Origin: Bacteroidales bacterium
GTDB lineage: Bacteria > Bacteroidota > Bacteroidia > Bacteroidales > VadinHA17
Assembly (NCBI GenBank): GCA_025454815.1
Contig: JALONR010000002.1
Coordinates: 25,417 to 89,416 of the forward strand
DNA length: 64,000 nucleotides
Direction of reading: 5' to 3'
The notes under the pieces are model-generated. The model saw nothing but the letters and a program-made list of their open reading frames with translations. It did no database searches and had not been told where the DNA came from. Numbering within the stretch: the stretch's first letter is position 1; each line of letters starts with the position of its first letter. This document shows positions 49,210 to 57,946 of this stretch, piece after piece. Position numbers and translations under genes: made by a program.

Positions 49210-49971
49210 TTAAACACCTGCTACCCTGCGCTTGTACTCGGCAAGGGCTTCATCAAGCCTCTCCCTGGCGGTAGTGTCACCCGGCACGTTGTGGCTCGGA
49301 TGGATGTAAAGCTTAACTCCCCTGTCAGCAAGTATTTCGGCCACGGTGGTGATGGTCATCCAGACACAGGTCACAAAAGCCATTGTGGAAACAGGTCCTA
49401 TCTTGTCATAATGGTTCTTCAGCTTCACCGAGGCATCCTCAAGCGGGGCACAGGTGTCAACAACAATATCTGCAATGTCAAAGATGGTTTTGCCTGATGT
49501 ATGCCTGGTCTTCTTCCCCTCTGCAGCGGCGGCTGATCCGAATACCACCACCTTCATTCCCCTCTTCTTTGACTCGAGCGCTATGTCTATATTGACATTG
49601 TTGATCCCTGAGTGGGAGAATAGCCACATGGTGTCTCGCTTATCGAAGGTGTACCCCTTCATTATCTCGACTCCGTACCCTTCAACCCTCTCAAGGAATA
49701 CAAACTGATGGACACCCATTTCCCCGGTAATATGTGTGAAGAAACTGAGAGGAATTTCAATCATGGGGTGAAAACCCACGAAGCCTCCGATCCTTGGATA
49801 CATCTCCTCTATCGGAAGTGTTGCATGGCCGCACCCGAAGGTATGAACCCACCGGCCGCATTCAATGGTTTCAGCCATCACTTCTGCGGCTTTGCGTATA
49901 TTTTCCATCTGAGTCTCTTCGATGTGACTCATCACATCCCTGGCATTTTTCAGCCATTCAAGTGCAAGCAT
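49210..49971 (-). CDS. SIS domain-containing sugar isomerase-like protein
   Basis: VHTFGCGHATLPIEEMYPRIGGFVGFHPM; FSHSGINNVNIDIALESKKRGMKVVVFGS. Confidence 0.83.
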   Translation of the reverse strand: MLALEWLKNARDVMSHIEETQMENIRKAAEVMAETIECGRWVHTFGCGHATLPIEEMYPRIGGFVGFHPMIEIPLSFFTHITGEMGVHQFVFLERVEGYGVEIMKGYTFDKRDTMWLFSHSGINNVNIDIALESKKRGMKVVVFGSAAAAEGKKTRHTSGKTIFDIADIVVDTCAPLEDASVKLKNHYDKIGPVSTMAFVTCVWMTITTVAEILADRGVKLYIHPSHNVPGDTTARERLDEALAEYKRRVAGV

Positions 49972-49992
49972 AATACAGTGTTTTTTATTGGT

Positions 49993-51156
49993 TTATTTGT
50001 TATGTTTCAATCTGCTGAATATGACCGTTGCCAGAATAGTAAGTATGACAAGGGCTGTGAATGTGTAAGTTGTAAGGTGCCTTATTCCGTAGTTTTCAGC
50101 TACTATTCCCATTGAATAATTTACGAGGATGTTGCCCGTTAACCCAATCACCAGCACAAAGCTGAAGGCTGTTCCTGACAGGTCGGGGTACCTGTTTCCT
50201 ACCAGTCCGAGCATCGTCGGGAAACCTGCAGCCAGTCCTGCCCCAAGCATAAAGAGCCCTGCCGCCGCAGGAGTCACTGAGCTGCTGAGGCGGAAGAGCA
50301 GCAAAGCCGCGAATGTTATGGCGAAAGAAATATAGAGGAGTTGCCTCTCCGGCAGTTTTCTGAAAACCGATCCTATCAGCAGCCTCATGACCGTCATCCC
50401 GGCCACATAGGCTGACAATCCCATCAGTGCTGCCTCCCTGGGTGCTGCCACCCTTTCAGTGAGATAGGTGGTAGTCCAGTTGTTTATCAGCCCCTCAAAA
50501 GCACTCTGGAAGAACAGGAAGAATGCTATCATCAGGAGTGTCCCATCCCTTAGCATGCAGGTTATCTGTTTCAGCGATATCCCTTCCGCCTGCTTGGCAG
50601 CAGGGAACCTGACTGCAGTGAAGAGTACTGCTGCCACCAGAACCAGTCCGCCAGTGGCAGCCACAATGGCCTCAAACCTCACTGTTTCCTCCAGCAGGCT
50701 CAGCAGCAGGGGCATTCCCAGGGCACCAATGCCGAAAAAGACCCCCAGGATGCTGAGGTCAGCTCCCTTGCCGTTTGTACTGATATCAGCCACCACGGCA
50801 TTGGTTGCGCCGTTAATGGCACCACCGCCAAGGCCGATGAGGAAGACCGAAAGAGTCAGCATCCAGATTGTGCCAGTGAATGCAAGTCCCTCGAAGCCGG
50901 CGAACATCAGCAGCGCTGAAACCGGAAGCAGCAACCTGTAACCGTATCTGTCGCATACCGGCCCGAACAGGACAGATCCTCCGATTATTCCAACAGGCAG
51001 TATTGAGAAAAGCGTGCCGGCCTGCACCGCATCAAGTGAATGTTTTAACCTGAGATCAGGCAGTACCGCACCCAGCGTAATAAGGCCGATCCCGAAGAGC
51101 AGCATGCCCAGGCATGCCAGCCAGAAAACGAGTTGTCTGTTGTAGGTGCCTTTCAT
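49993..51156 (-). CDS. MFS sugar transporter-like permease
   Basis: 12 hydrophobic segments; GPVCDRYGYRLLLPVSALLMF; ATG overlaps the ROK stop (4 bp). Confidence 0.85.
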   Translation of the reverse strand: MKGTYNRQLVFWLACLGMLLFGIGLITLGAVLPDLRLKHSLDAVQAGTLFSILPVGIIGGSVLFGPVCDRYGYRLLLPVSALLMFAGFEGLAFTGTIWMLTLSVFLIGLGGGAINGATNAVVADISTNGKGADLSILGVFFGIGALGMPLLLSLLEETVRFEAIVAATGGLVLVAAVLFTAVRFPAAKQAEGISLKQITCMLRDGTLLMIAFFLFFQSAFEGLINNWTTTYLTERVAAPREAALMGLSAYVAGMTVMRLLIGSVFRKLPERQLLYISFAITFAALLLFRLSSSVTPAAAGLFMLGAGLAAGFPTMLGLVGNRYPDLSGTAFSFVLVIGLTGNILVNYSMGIVAENYGIRHLTTYTFTALVILTILATVIFSRLKHNK

Positions 51157-52121
51157 ATGGATGGTTGTGTTCTGCTTAACTGCTTCATCGCCAGGAATCC
51201 GGCGCCATAAACACCGGCATCGCCGGCCAGGGCGGAGGGTTCAAAACTTACCTGCCTTATGCTTATCGGCTGAGCCCACTTCTCTGCTTCCTGACGGATG
51301 GCCGGGATAAGCTCCACGCCAGGACCAAAAACCCCTCCTCCAAAGATGATCTTCTCCGGATTGAAGAGGCTCACCAGGTTGGCTGCAGCCATTCCCCAGT
51401 ATTCCACTGCCAGGCTTATAATGGAGACAGCCACCACATCCCCATGTGCCCTGGCATTGAAAACATCCTGGGTGGTCAACTTTGCACCGGATCCTTTTCT
51501 GAGTTCACCATGGTACCTTTCATGCCTTTTCAGATATTCGGTTGCCTGGCGGGTGATACCTTCACCGGAGGCAAAATACTCGAAGTTGCCGCAGATGGTA
51601 TACCTGCTCCTGAACGGCCTCGACAGGGCCATCCAGCCAATGGCTCCTGCAATATCATGTGCGCCGTGCAACACTTCACCGTTTACGGTTATTCCTGCAC
51701 CTATCCCTGTACCCACGGCCAGGTAGATGGCATCCCTGCATCCACGGGCGTTGCCTTTCCATATTTCGCCGGAAATGTAGCATGATCTGTCGCTCTCAAT
51801 GATGACAGGTATCTCACCTGTTACTGTCGTGATCTCCCTCATCAGGGGATAGTCATCCCACTCCGGGATATTGGGTGCCCACACTGTACCCGTACTGCGC
51901 CTGCTGATACCGGGTACAGAAATGCCAATGGCTTCAACCGCATCTCCCTCACCCGCGGCTGCAGCTATCTTCATCGCGGTGGTTACCGTGATCATTTTCC
52001 CCACCTCCTGGCCCCCCCTGCTGTCAAGGGTCAGCGTCTCCTTCGCTCTCATAGTGCCTTCGCGGTCAAAAAGAGCAAAGCCAATCTTCGTTCCTCCAAG
52101 ATCTATTCCTAGCAATGCCAT
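51153..52121 (-). CDS. ROK family sugar kinase
   Basis: LLGIDLGGTKIGFALFDREG; AVGTGIGAGITVNGEVLHGAHDIAGAIGWM; NLVSLFNPEKIIFGGGVF. Confidence 0.9.
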   Translation of the reverse strand: MALLGIDLGGTKIGFALFDREGTMRAKETLTLDSRGGQEVGKMITVTTAMKIAAAAGEGDAVEAIGISVPGISRRSTGTVWAPNIPEWDDYPLMREITTVTGEIPVIIESDRSCYISGEIWKGNARGCRDAIYLAVGTGIGAGITVNGEVLHGAHDIAGAIGWMALSRPFRSRYTICGNFEYFASGEGITRQATEYLKRHERYHGELRKGSGAKLTTQDVFNARAHGDVVAVSIISLAVEYWGMAAANLVSLFNPEKIIFGGGVFGPGVELIPAIRQEAEKWAQPISIRQVSFEPSALAGDAGVYGAGFLAMKQLSRTQPSI

Positions 52122-52125
52122 GATC

Positions 52126-53238
52126 TCACTGTTTTAATCTGATTATTCCGTTAAGGCAGATACCCTTTAGTCTCATTTCACTGTCAACAATCACCAGGTC
52201 AGCCCTGGCACCCGGTGCAATGATACCCCGTCCGGCTGCCTTTACCAGGCGGGCAGGATAGAGAGTTGCCATCCGAATGGCTTCAAATTTTTCAATGCCG
52301 GCATAATTGATACTGTTCCTTACTGCGTCAAGCATGGAGAGCTTTGCCCCTGACAGGGTGCCGTCAGGCAGTGTGAAACGGTCGTCCTGCCTTACATGCC
52401 TGTAAGCTCCGCGTTCATTCACTTCCACGGCGTCTGAGACCAGGAAGAGTCTCTCCTTCATTATCTTCTTCGCAATGGCAACCATGGAGTAGTCTACATG
52501 GATGCCATCTGCTATTATGCTTGCGCATGCCCTGTCTGAGAGGAAGACAGCTCCGGGAAGCCCGGGGTCACGATGATGCATCGGGGTCATCGCGTTGAAG
52601 AGATGGGTGACGGTCTCAATTCCCGCCTCAAACCCGGCAGAGGCCTGCCGGAATGTTGCATTGCTGTGGCCGGCGGCCACAGTAATACCCTGGTCTGTAA
52701 GCAGCCTGATTACCTCCGGTGAACACTCCTCCGGAGCTACGGTCATCATCTTTATCGTGCCTGCTGCTTGCGCAAGCAGAGCAGCCAAATTATCAGCAGC
52801 GGGCTTCCTTATCAGCTCCGGCGCATGGGCACCGCGCCTGGCATGACTGATGAACGGACCCTCCATGTGGAGACCCATCACGGCAGAATGCCTGCATTCA
52901 GACACCGTCCTGAAGGCAGCATGGTAAACTTCTTCAGTATTTGTTGGTAATGCGAGCAGGAAACCGGTGGTTCCCGTTGAGATGATCGATTCGGTTATTC
53001 CGGCCAGTGCTTCCGGGTCTGGGTTGGAGGAAAACAGATAACCTCCTCCGCCGGCAATCTGCAGGTCAATCAGCCCGGGAATAACCAGCCCGCCCTGGCA
53101 GTCTGTGCGATCCGCATCTGCCGGTGCTGCAACAGGATCGGCAAACCACTCAATCCGGTCCCCGTTTATGAGAAGAACCTTGTCCTCAACCAGTTCCGTA
53201 CCGGTAAAAAAGCGGGCGTTATGTAGCAGGGTACGCAT
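52126..53238 (-). CDS. nagA: N-acetylglucosamine-6-phosphate deacetylase
   Basis: GLVIPGLIDLQIAGGGG; MGLHMEGPFISHARRGAHAPE; AGHSNATFRQASAGFEAGIETVTHLFNAMTPMHHRDPG. Confidence 0.92.
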   Translation of the reverse strand: MRTLLHNARFFTGTELVEDKVLLINGDRIEWFADPVAAPADADRTDCQGGLVIPGLIDLQIAGGGGYLFSSNPDPEALAGITESIISTGTTGFLLALPTNTEEVYHAAFRTVSECRHSAVMGLHMEGPFISHARRGAHAPELIRKPAADNLAALLAQAAGTIKMMTVAPEECSPEVIRLLTDQGITVAAGHSNATFRQASAGFEAGIETVTHLFNAMTPMHHRDPGLPGAVFLSDRACASIIADGIHVDYSMVAIAKKIMKERLFLVSDAVEVNERGAYRHVRQDDRFTLPDGTLSGAKLSMLDAVRNSINYAGIEKFEAIRMATLYPARLVKAAGRGIIAPGARADLVIVDSEMRLKGICLNGIIRLKQ

Positions 53239-53276
53239 CTCAGTATCTCAATAACCAATGTTTTCTTAATCTCATT

Positions 53277-54365
53277 TCATTCAAAAAAACGCTTCAGCAG
53301 ACTGGCTGATATGAATGACCTTTTCCTGAACCTCTCCAGTAACTCATCATTTATGGCCTGCAGCCGCTCTGCAACCTCGCTGACCATGAAAAAACCCCTG
53401 CTGCCCTTACTGCCGAAAAAGGCTGAACCATATACACTCAATACCTGCCTCCCGTCACTTAACCTTACCGGGATCAGTTTTTTGCTCAGCCTTTTATATT
53501 CAGGGGCAAAGATCCTGAAAATCTTCCTGATCGTTGCCCTTGAGGCTATGTGATACCCACAGACGTCACACCCGCAGGTGGTAAAGAAGCTGTTCCTTGT
53601 AAGTACCTTTGGTTCTGAGGCGCCGCAATTGGGACATGTAATCCCCTCGGCAAACTCACCTGAAGGATTGTCAAACAGTTCCGAAAATGAGGGCCTGAAT
53701 GGAGATATGACATTTGTGTACTGAACCATCCGCAGCGACTGCATAATAATCATATAAAGATAGACAAGCAGGAGGAAATTGAACCAGGGACTGAATGCGA
53801 GAGCGTCAAATACTCCATGCAGCACACTCGCAATAAGCAATGCAGCCAGCACTGTCCTGAAAGGCTTGTTCTCCTTCTTGTACCTGTACCAGGCATAACC
53901 TGTTATCACGCTGAAGGAGATATGTGCCGGAGTGCTGATAAAAGCCCTGTATACGAGCAGGTACTCGTTGCCGTCTCCTGTATTTGCATAGAAATAATTT
54001 TCAATGATTGAGAAGCCCAGGGCAACGCATGACATATAAATGACCCCGTCTGTCAGCTCGTTGAACTGCTTTCTTATCAGTGCGTAAACAACCACCAGCC
54101 CGACGAGCTTTGCAATCTCCTCAACGGGACCAATAATGAGAAAGGATCCCAGGGTTGTGCTTATAGCCTCATCTTCGAAGCCGAAGAGACGGAGGAACTC
54201 ATAAATTCCGAGTGCCAGCAAAACAGAGGTAATGCCCCCGGCCAGGAAAGCCCAGATCATTGCCCTGAATGTCTCCTTTTCGTATATATCAAAGCTCCTT
54301 ATCCATGCGATTATGATAATCCCGATAACAGCTGAAAGAATGATACTTAAGTACAGAAAGCTCAT
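53277..54365 (-). CDS. PrsW-family intramembrane metalloprotease with C-terminal zinc-ribbon region
   Basis: PVEEIAKLVGLVVVYAL, AHISFSVITGYAWYR, SVLHGVFDAL; CPNCG and CGCDVCG downstream. Confidence 0.87.
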   Translation of the reverse strand: MSFLYLSIILSAVIGIIIIAWIRSFDIYEKETFRAMIWAFLAGGITSVLLALGIYEFLRLFGFEDEAISTTLGSFLIIGPVEEIAKLVGLVVVYALIRKQFNELTDGVIYMSCVALGFSIIENYFYANTGDGNEYLLVYRAFISTPAHISFSVITGYAWYRYKKENKPFRTVLAALLIASVLHGVFDALAFSPWFNFLLLVYLYMIIMQSLRMVQYTNVISPFRPSFSELFDNPSGEFAEGITCPNCGASEPKVLTRNSFFTTCGCDVCGYHIASRATIRKIFRIFAPEYKRLSKKLIPVRLSDGRQVLSVYGSAFFGSKGSRGFFMVSEVAERLQAINDELLERFRKRSFISASLLKRFFE

Positions 54366-54451
54366 AAATTGCCTGAATGGTGTTTACCTGAGGTGACCGG
54401 GCGGCTAAGATACCTGTTTATCTGTTTTAAGCCTGATCGCCGATCGTAATT

Positions 54452-57400
54452 TTACTTTTCCGTTAGTTCGATTCTGAAGAATTTCGACTCCAGCGGCCTG
54501 ATGAGTACCGGATCCGCGTTTGCCTCCCGGCCTGCCGGTCGCCCGGCAACGTCAACCTCCGTGATCCTAAATGGTTTGCCTGTAAGTCCGTCTGAAGGGC
54601 TGAATGTTGTTTCCCTGCCGGCTGTTTCTCTCACGTGTATTACCAGTGAGTTATCTCTGGATGAGGGAATGGCGCTGATTATCAGTATATTCTCCGGCCA
54701 TCCTTCAATGAATGAACCCTCACTGAGTCCGCCACCTGTTCCGTTGCCGGGAAGAATTCGTGTCAGAAGCGGAACCCTTGCGCTCCATCCGAAGCGCGAC
54801 GCAAAGCTGTCGGAGTTGTCTGAGGAGGATGTCAGGTAATAGGTCCAGGAGTGCCCCCCACGCTGGTCGGCGTTGAAGTTGGTGACCCAGTAGTTGTTCA
54901 TGGGCCACGAAAAGATGCTTGTTGACTGAGGTGTCGCTCCGGCGGTGTACCTGCCGGTATTGATAGCCCCGAATTGCATAAGGGGCATCTCGTTGCTTCC
55001 CATCACAATCTGCATCCGGTCATTTCTTACTGATGTGAAATTCTGTACGGTGTACCAGTCATTTGAAGATCCCTTGATCTGGTCAATGCCCGTTTCAATC
55101 ACACCGCCGGCTACCTCCGTAAAGTGCCGGCCGCCCTCAACCCTGAACGGGAACGCAATGTAAAAACTCTCCGGATCTGTAATGCTCTTTTTAATTATCG
55201 AATATGCCAGGTCTATCCTTTTTTCCTGGTTGTAAAGCCTTATCTCAAACATGAATCCCCGCGGGCCTATGGAGGTCTCCGATTCACCGTAGAACCTGAG
55301 GCTGTTCCATATCTCACCTTCCGTTGACGAGTCAAACCAGATTGTATCAAGCGGCTTACGGGTATAGTCATTGAGCATCCTGCTTTCCATCTGAGACCTG
55401 TTGCCCAGCTGTTCCAGGATAAACTCTCCCATGCCATATTCTGAGCCGGAGTCAATCAGTTCAACTGAGACCTCCTTATCAAGGAGTGATGTCACAATAC
55501 CCTTGTTCAGGTCGGTTATTATCCTGTACCACTGGTTTTCAAGGGTGACCGCCGGTGAAAGTATTGATGTTGCCGTTCCGGGATTGACCGCTGAAGATGC
55601 AGAGGGTGCCGATTCCGGATTAACTGGCGAAGATCCCGGGTTTGCCCTTTCCTGACTGACCGGCGAGTATATTGGCGTTGCCTCTTCTGACCTTACAATC
55701 AGTTTCTTATATCCAAAGGGCGGTATGCTGTCAACCCTGATCGCCCAGTATGTGCCGTCTGAGCGATGGGAGAGAGGCTGGGTTGCCATCCGTTTTCCCC
55801 TGCTGTCATACACTGCTGCCTTCATACCTCTCGGGATGACCTGGTGGTCAATGTATACCGTTGCCATTCCTGACCTGTTCCAGTTCATGGTGTTGAAAAC
55901 CAGCAGCGAAGGTTCTGCTTCATTCCTGAAAAGACTCTGCAGAAGTCCCAGAGCAGATTCCTGCAGCGAGGACGTTCGCCTGACAGCTTCCCATGCATAA
56001 GACTCCTTCAGGGCTCTCTGTTCCATGGTAGGCTGGCTGTAGGGCTCACGAACGCTCTCGGAATAACCTGTTGTGTGTTCGGTGTAAAAGAGGAGTGCCT
56101 CATTTGCCAGTGAGATATCCGTTTCAGTTTCGCCGGGCAGGTCAATACCGGCCACGGCAGCCATCGAAAGCCCGGCCATCGCCGATATGAGTGAGGCGGC
56201 TGCCGTTCGTGTTGCCGCCACCTCCCTTGCAGAAGCACCAAATCCGTCAGTCCACCAGTCGGGCCATGCCCCCCTGATGACAGGGAATTGACTGCCATGG
56301 TTGGCCTCCATGGCGCTGAAGAATGATTCAGTGGTTGAGGTGGTGAGCCTGGGCCACTCGAACATCTCATTCCATTTGATGATCATGTCACTCATGAAGG
56401 TGGAAGGAGGGGAGTTGTCGGTAAGGTATCCGGAGTGCTGAATTGCCATTTCTTCATACGTATAGCCCCTTGCCGCCAGCCCTGACAGGTAGTTCAGCAG
56501 GTTGTTCCTGAACTTGTCAAAGTCTTCCGTCTGCACCTCCATGACCGTGTTCCCGGTCATGTAGTGCTCGGCGCGGAAGGTCAGCATACGGTTACCCGAA
56601 GGCGATTCCCACCAGAACATGGTTGGTATGTCAAAACAGATCAGTGCACGATGGCCGTGTGTACCCATGTTGAGATACTTCACCCCCAGGCCGCTGAAAT
56701 AATCATTCAGACACCATCCTATGCCGTTTACATCATTCTGCATTGCCACCTTCACCGGTATCCCTGCCTCCCTGATCCGCCCTGCAGCCTGCAGAGATGC
56801 AGCGAGTATCTGCTCGTCAGGCAGCTCGTCAAAGTTGAAGTACATCCCCGTAACCTCAATCCTTCCCTCCCTGATCCTCCTGACAAGCCTTTCAACCTGC
56901 GCTGCGGGCCTGCACTTCAGATACTCATCAACAGGCCATGAGGCTTCACAGGTCCAGCGGAATTTTGCATTCTCAGGATATCCATCAGTGGCATCACAGT
57001 AATCAAGCGCATAGTCAATGTAACGGAGATGCTCAGCCAGTATTTCTGTCTGGGAACGGGTATAACCTATATCAGTATGAGCATGCTGAATGAAACTTAT
57101 ACTCCACCTCCTTACCGGCTCGAGGGTGATGCTGGTGGTCACAGCAAAATCTCCGGCAACAACTTTTATCCTGACCCGTGACGCTTTCTTAACTGCGGGT
57201 AGTCCCAAACTGACAGCGTTATGTCCAAATTTGAGCACTGCCTTGTCAATGAGCCTGCCATTGGCATAGATCATTGCTTCCCTGTTCTCCCCGAAATAAA
57301 ATATCCCTGCCTCAACCAGCTGGAGAGGATTGCCCTGGTTTTTCAGAATGGCGGGGAAAGCGTTAACAGTGACCCCGGTTTCCACCGGTTTCCGATATGT

Positions 57401-57937
57401 CATATACCATGATGTCAGGCTGGCATTGCTGCCCGTGACCCTTATGACCAGCGGCCGCCCTGCAGAAACCTGACCGGCAGGAATGCGAAGGATCATATAA
57501 CCATGACGGTCTCCGAACTGGTCTGTCATCACCGTCCGGAAGGAAAGGGATGACCCGCCGTTACCTCTCAGATCCCAGGAAGCCTTGCCATCGGTTAAGA
57601 ATGTGAATGACGGTGTGCCGTTGATAGCAAGGTCCATCCGTGCCGTACCCGGACTCGATCCGAGTGCTGCAATCCAGACAAAGGTGACATATTTGCGGCT
57701 GACTCCAGCAGGCACTGCAGCTGTCTCCCATTCCATAAGGTCCTTCCCGCTGGTTGCCCTGATAAGAATGCTGCTGCGCAACCCGGGTATGCAGGAGTGG
57801 TACTCAAAATCAAGCCCTGATACCTTTCGGGTGAACCCGTTGACCATGTGATCATCATCCGTAAAGAACGACTGCCCGGACGTTGTCCCCGCCAATGCCG
57901 TGAGCAGAAATGCCATGATAATCAGGAACTTTTTCAT
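54452..57937 (-). CDS. Glycoside hydrolase family 38-like alpha-mannosidase, secreted
   Basis: Signal peptide; ISFIQHAHTDIGYTRSQTEILAEHLRYIDYALDY, FRWTCEASWPVDEYL, GMYFNFDELPDEQIL, NDVNGIGWCL. Confidence 0.87.
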   Translation of the reverse strand: MKKFLIIMAFLLTALAGTTSGQSFFTDDDHMVNGFTRKVSGLDFEYHSCIPGLRSSILIRATSGKDLMEWETAAVPAGVSRKYVTFVWIAALGSSPGTARMDLAINGTPSFTFLTDGKASWDLRGNGGSSLSFRTVMTDQFGDRHGYMILRIPAGQVSAGRPLVIRVTGSNASLTSWYMTYRKPVETGVTVNAFPAILKNQGNPLQLVEAGIFYFGENREAMIYANGRLIDKAVLKFGHNAVSLGLPAVKKASRVRIKVVAGDFAVTTSITLEPVRRWSISFIQHAHTDIGYTRSQTEILAEHLRYIDYALDYCDATDGYPENAKFRWTCEASWPVDEYLKCRPAAQVERLVRRIREGRIEVTGMYFNFDELPDEQILAASLQAAGRIREAGIPVKVAMQNDVNGIGWCLNDYFSGLGVKYLNMGTHGHRALICFDIPTMFWWESPSGNRMLTFRAEHYMTGNTVMEVQTEDFDKFRNNLLNYLSGLAARGYTYEEMAIQHSGYLTDNSPPSTFMSDMIIKWNEMFEWPRLTTSTTESFFSAMEANHGSQFPVIRGAWPDWWTDGFGASAREVAATRTAAASLISAMAGLSMAAVAGIDLPGETETDISLANEALLFYTEHTTGYSESVREPYSQPTMEQRALKESYAWEAVRRTSSLQESALGLLQSLFRNEAEPSLLVFNTMNWNRSGMATVYIDHQVIPRGMKAAVYDSRGKRMATQPLSHRSDGTYWAIRVDSIPPFGYKKLIVRSEEATPIYSPVSQERANPGSSPVNPESAPSASSAVNPGTATSILSPAVTLENQWYRIITDLNKGIVTSLLDKEVSVELIDSGSEYGMGEFILEQLGNRSQMESRMLNDYTRKPLDTIWFDSSTEGEIWNSLRFYGESETSIGPRGFMFEIRLYNQEKRIDLAYSIIKKSITDPESFYIAFPFRVEGGRHFTEVAGGVIETGIDQIKGSSNDWYTVQNFTSVRNDRMQIVMGSNEMPLMQFGAINTGRYTAGATPQSTSIFSWPMNNYWVTNFNADQRGGHSWTYYLTSSSDNSDSFASRFGWSARVPLLTRILPGNGTGGGLSEGSFIEGWPENILIISAIPSSRDNSLVIHVRETAGRETTFSPSDGLTGKPFRITEVDVAGRPAGREANADPVLIRPLESKFFRIELTEK

Positions 57938-57946
57938 ACTGCGATT

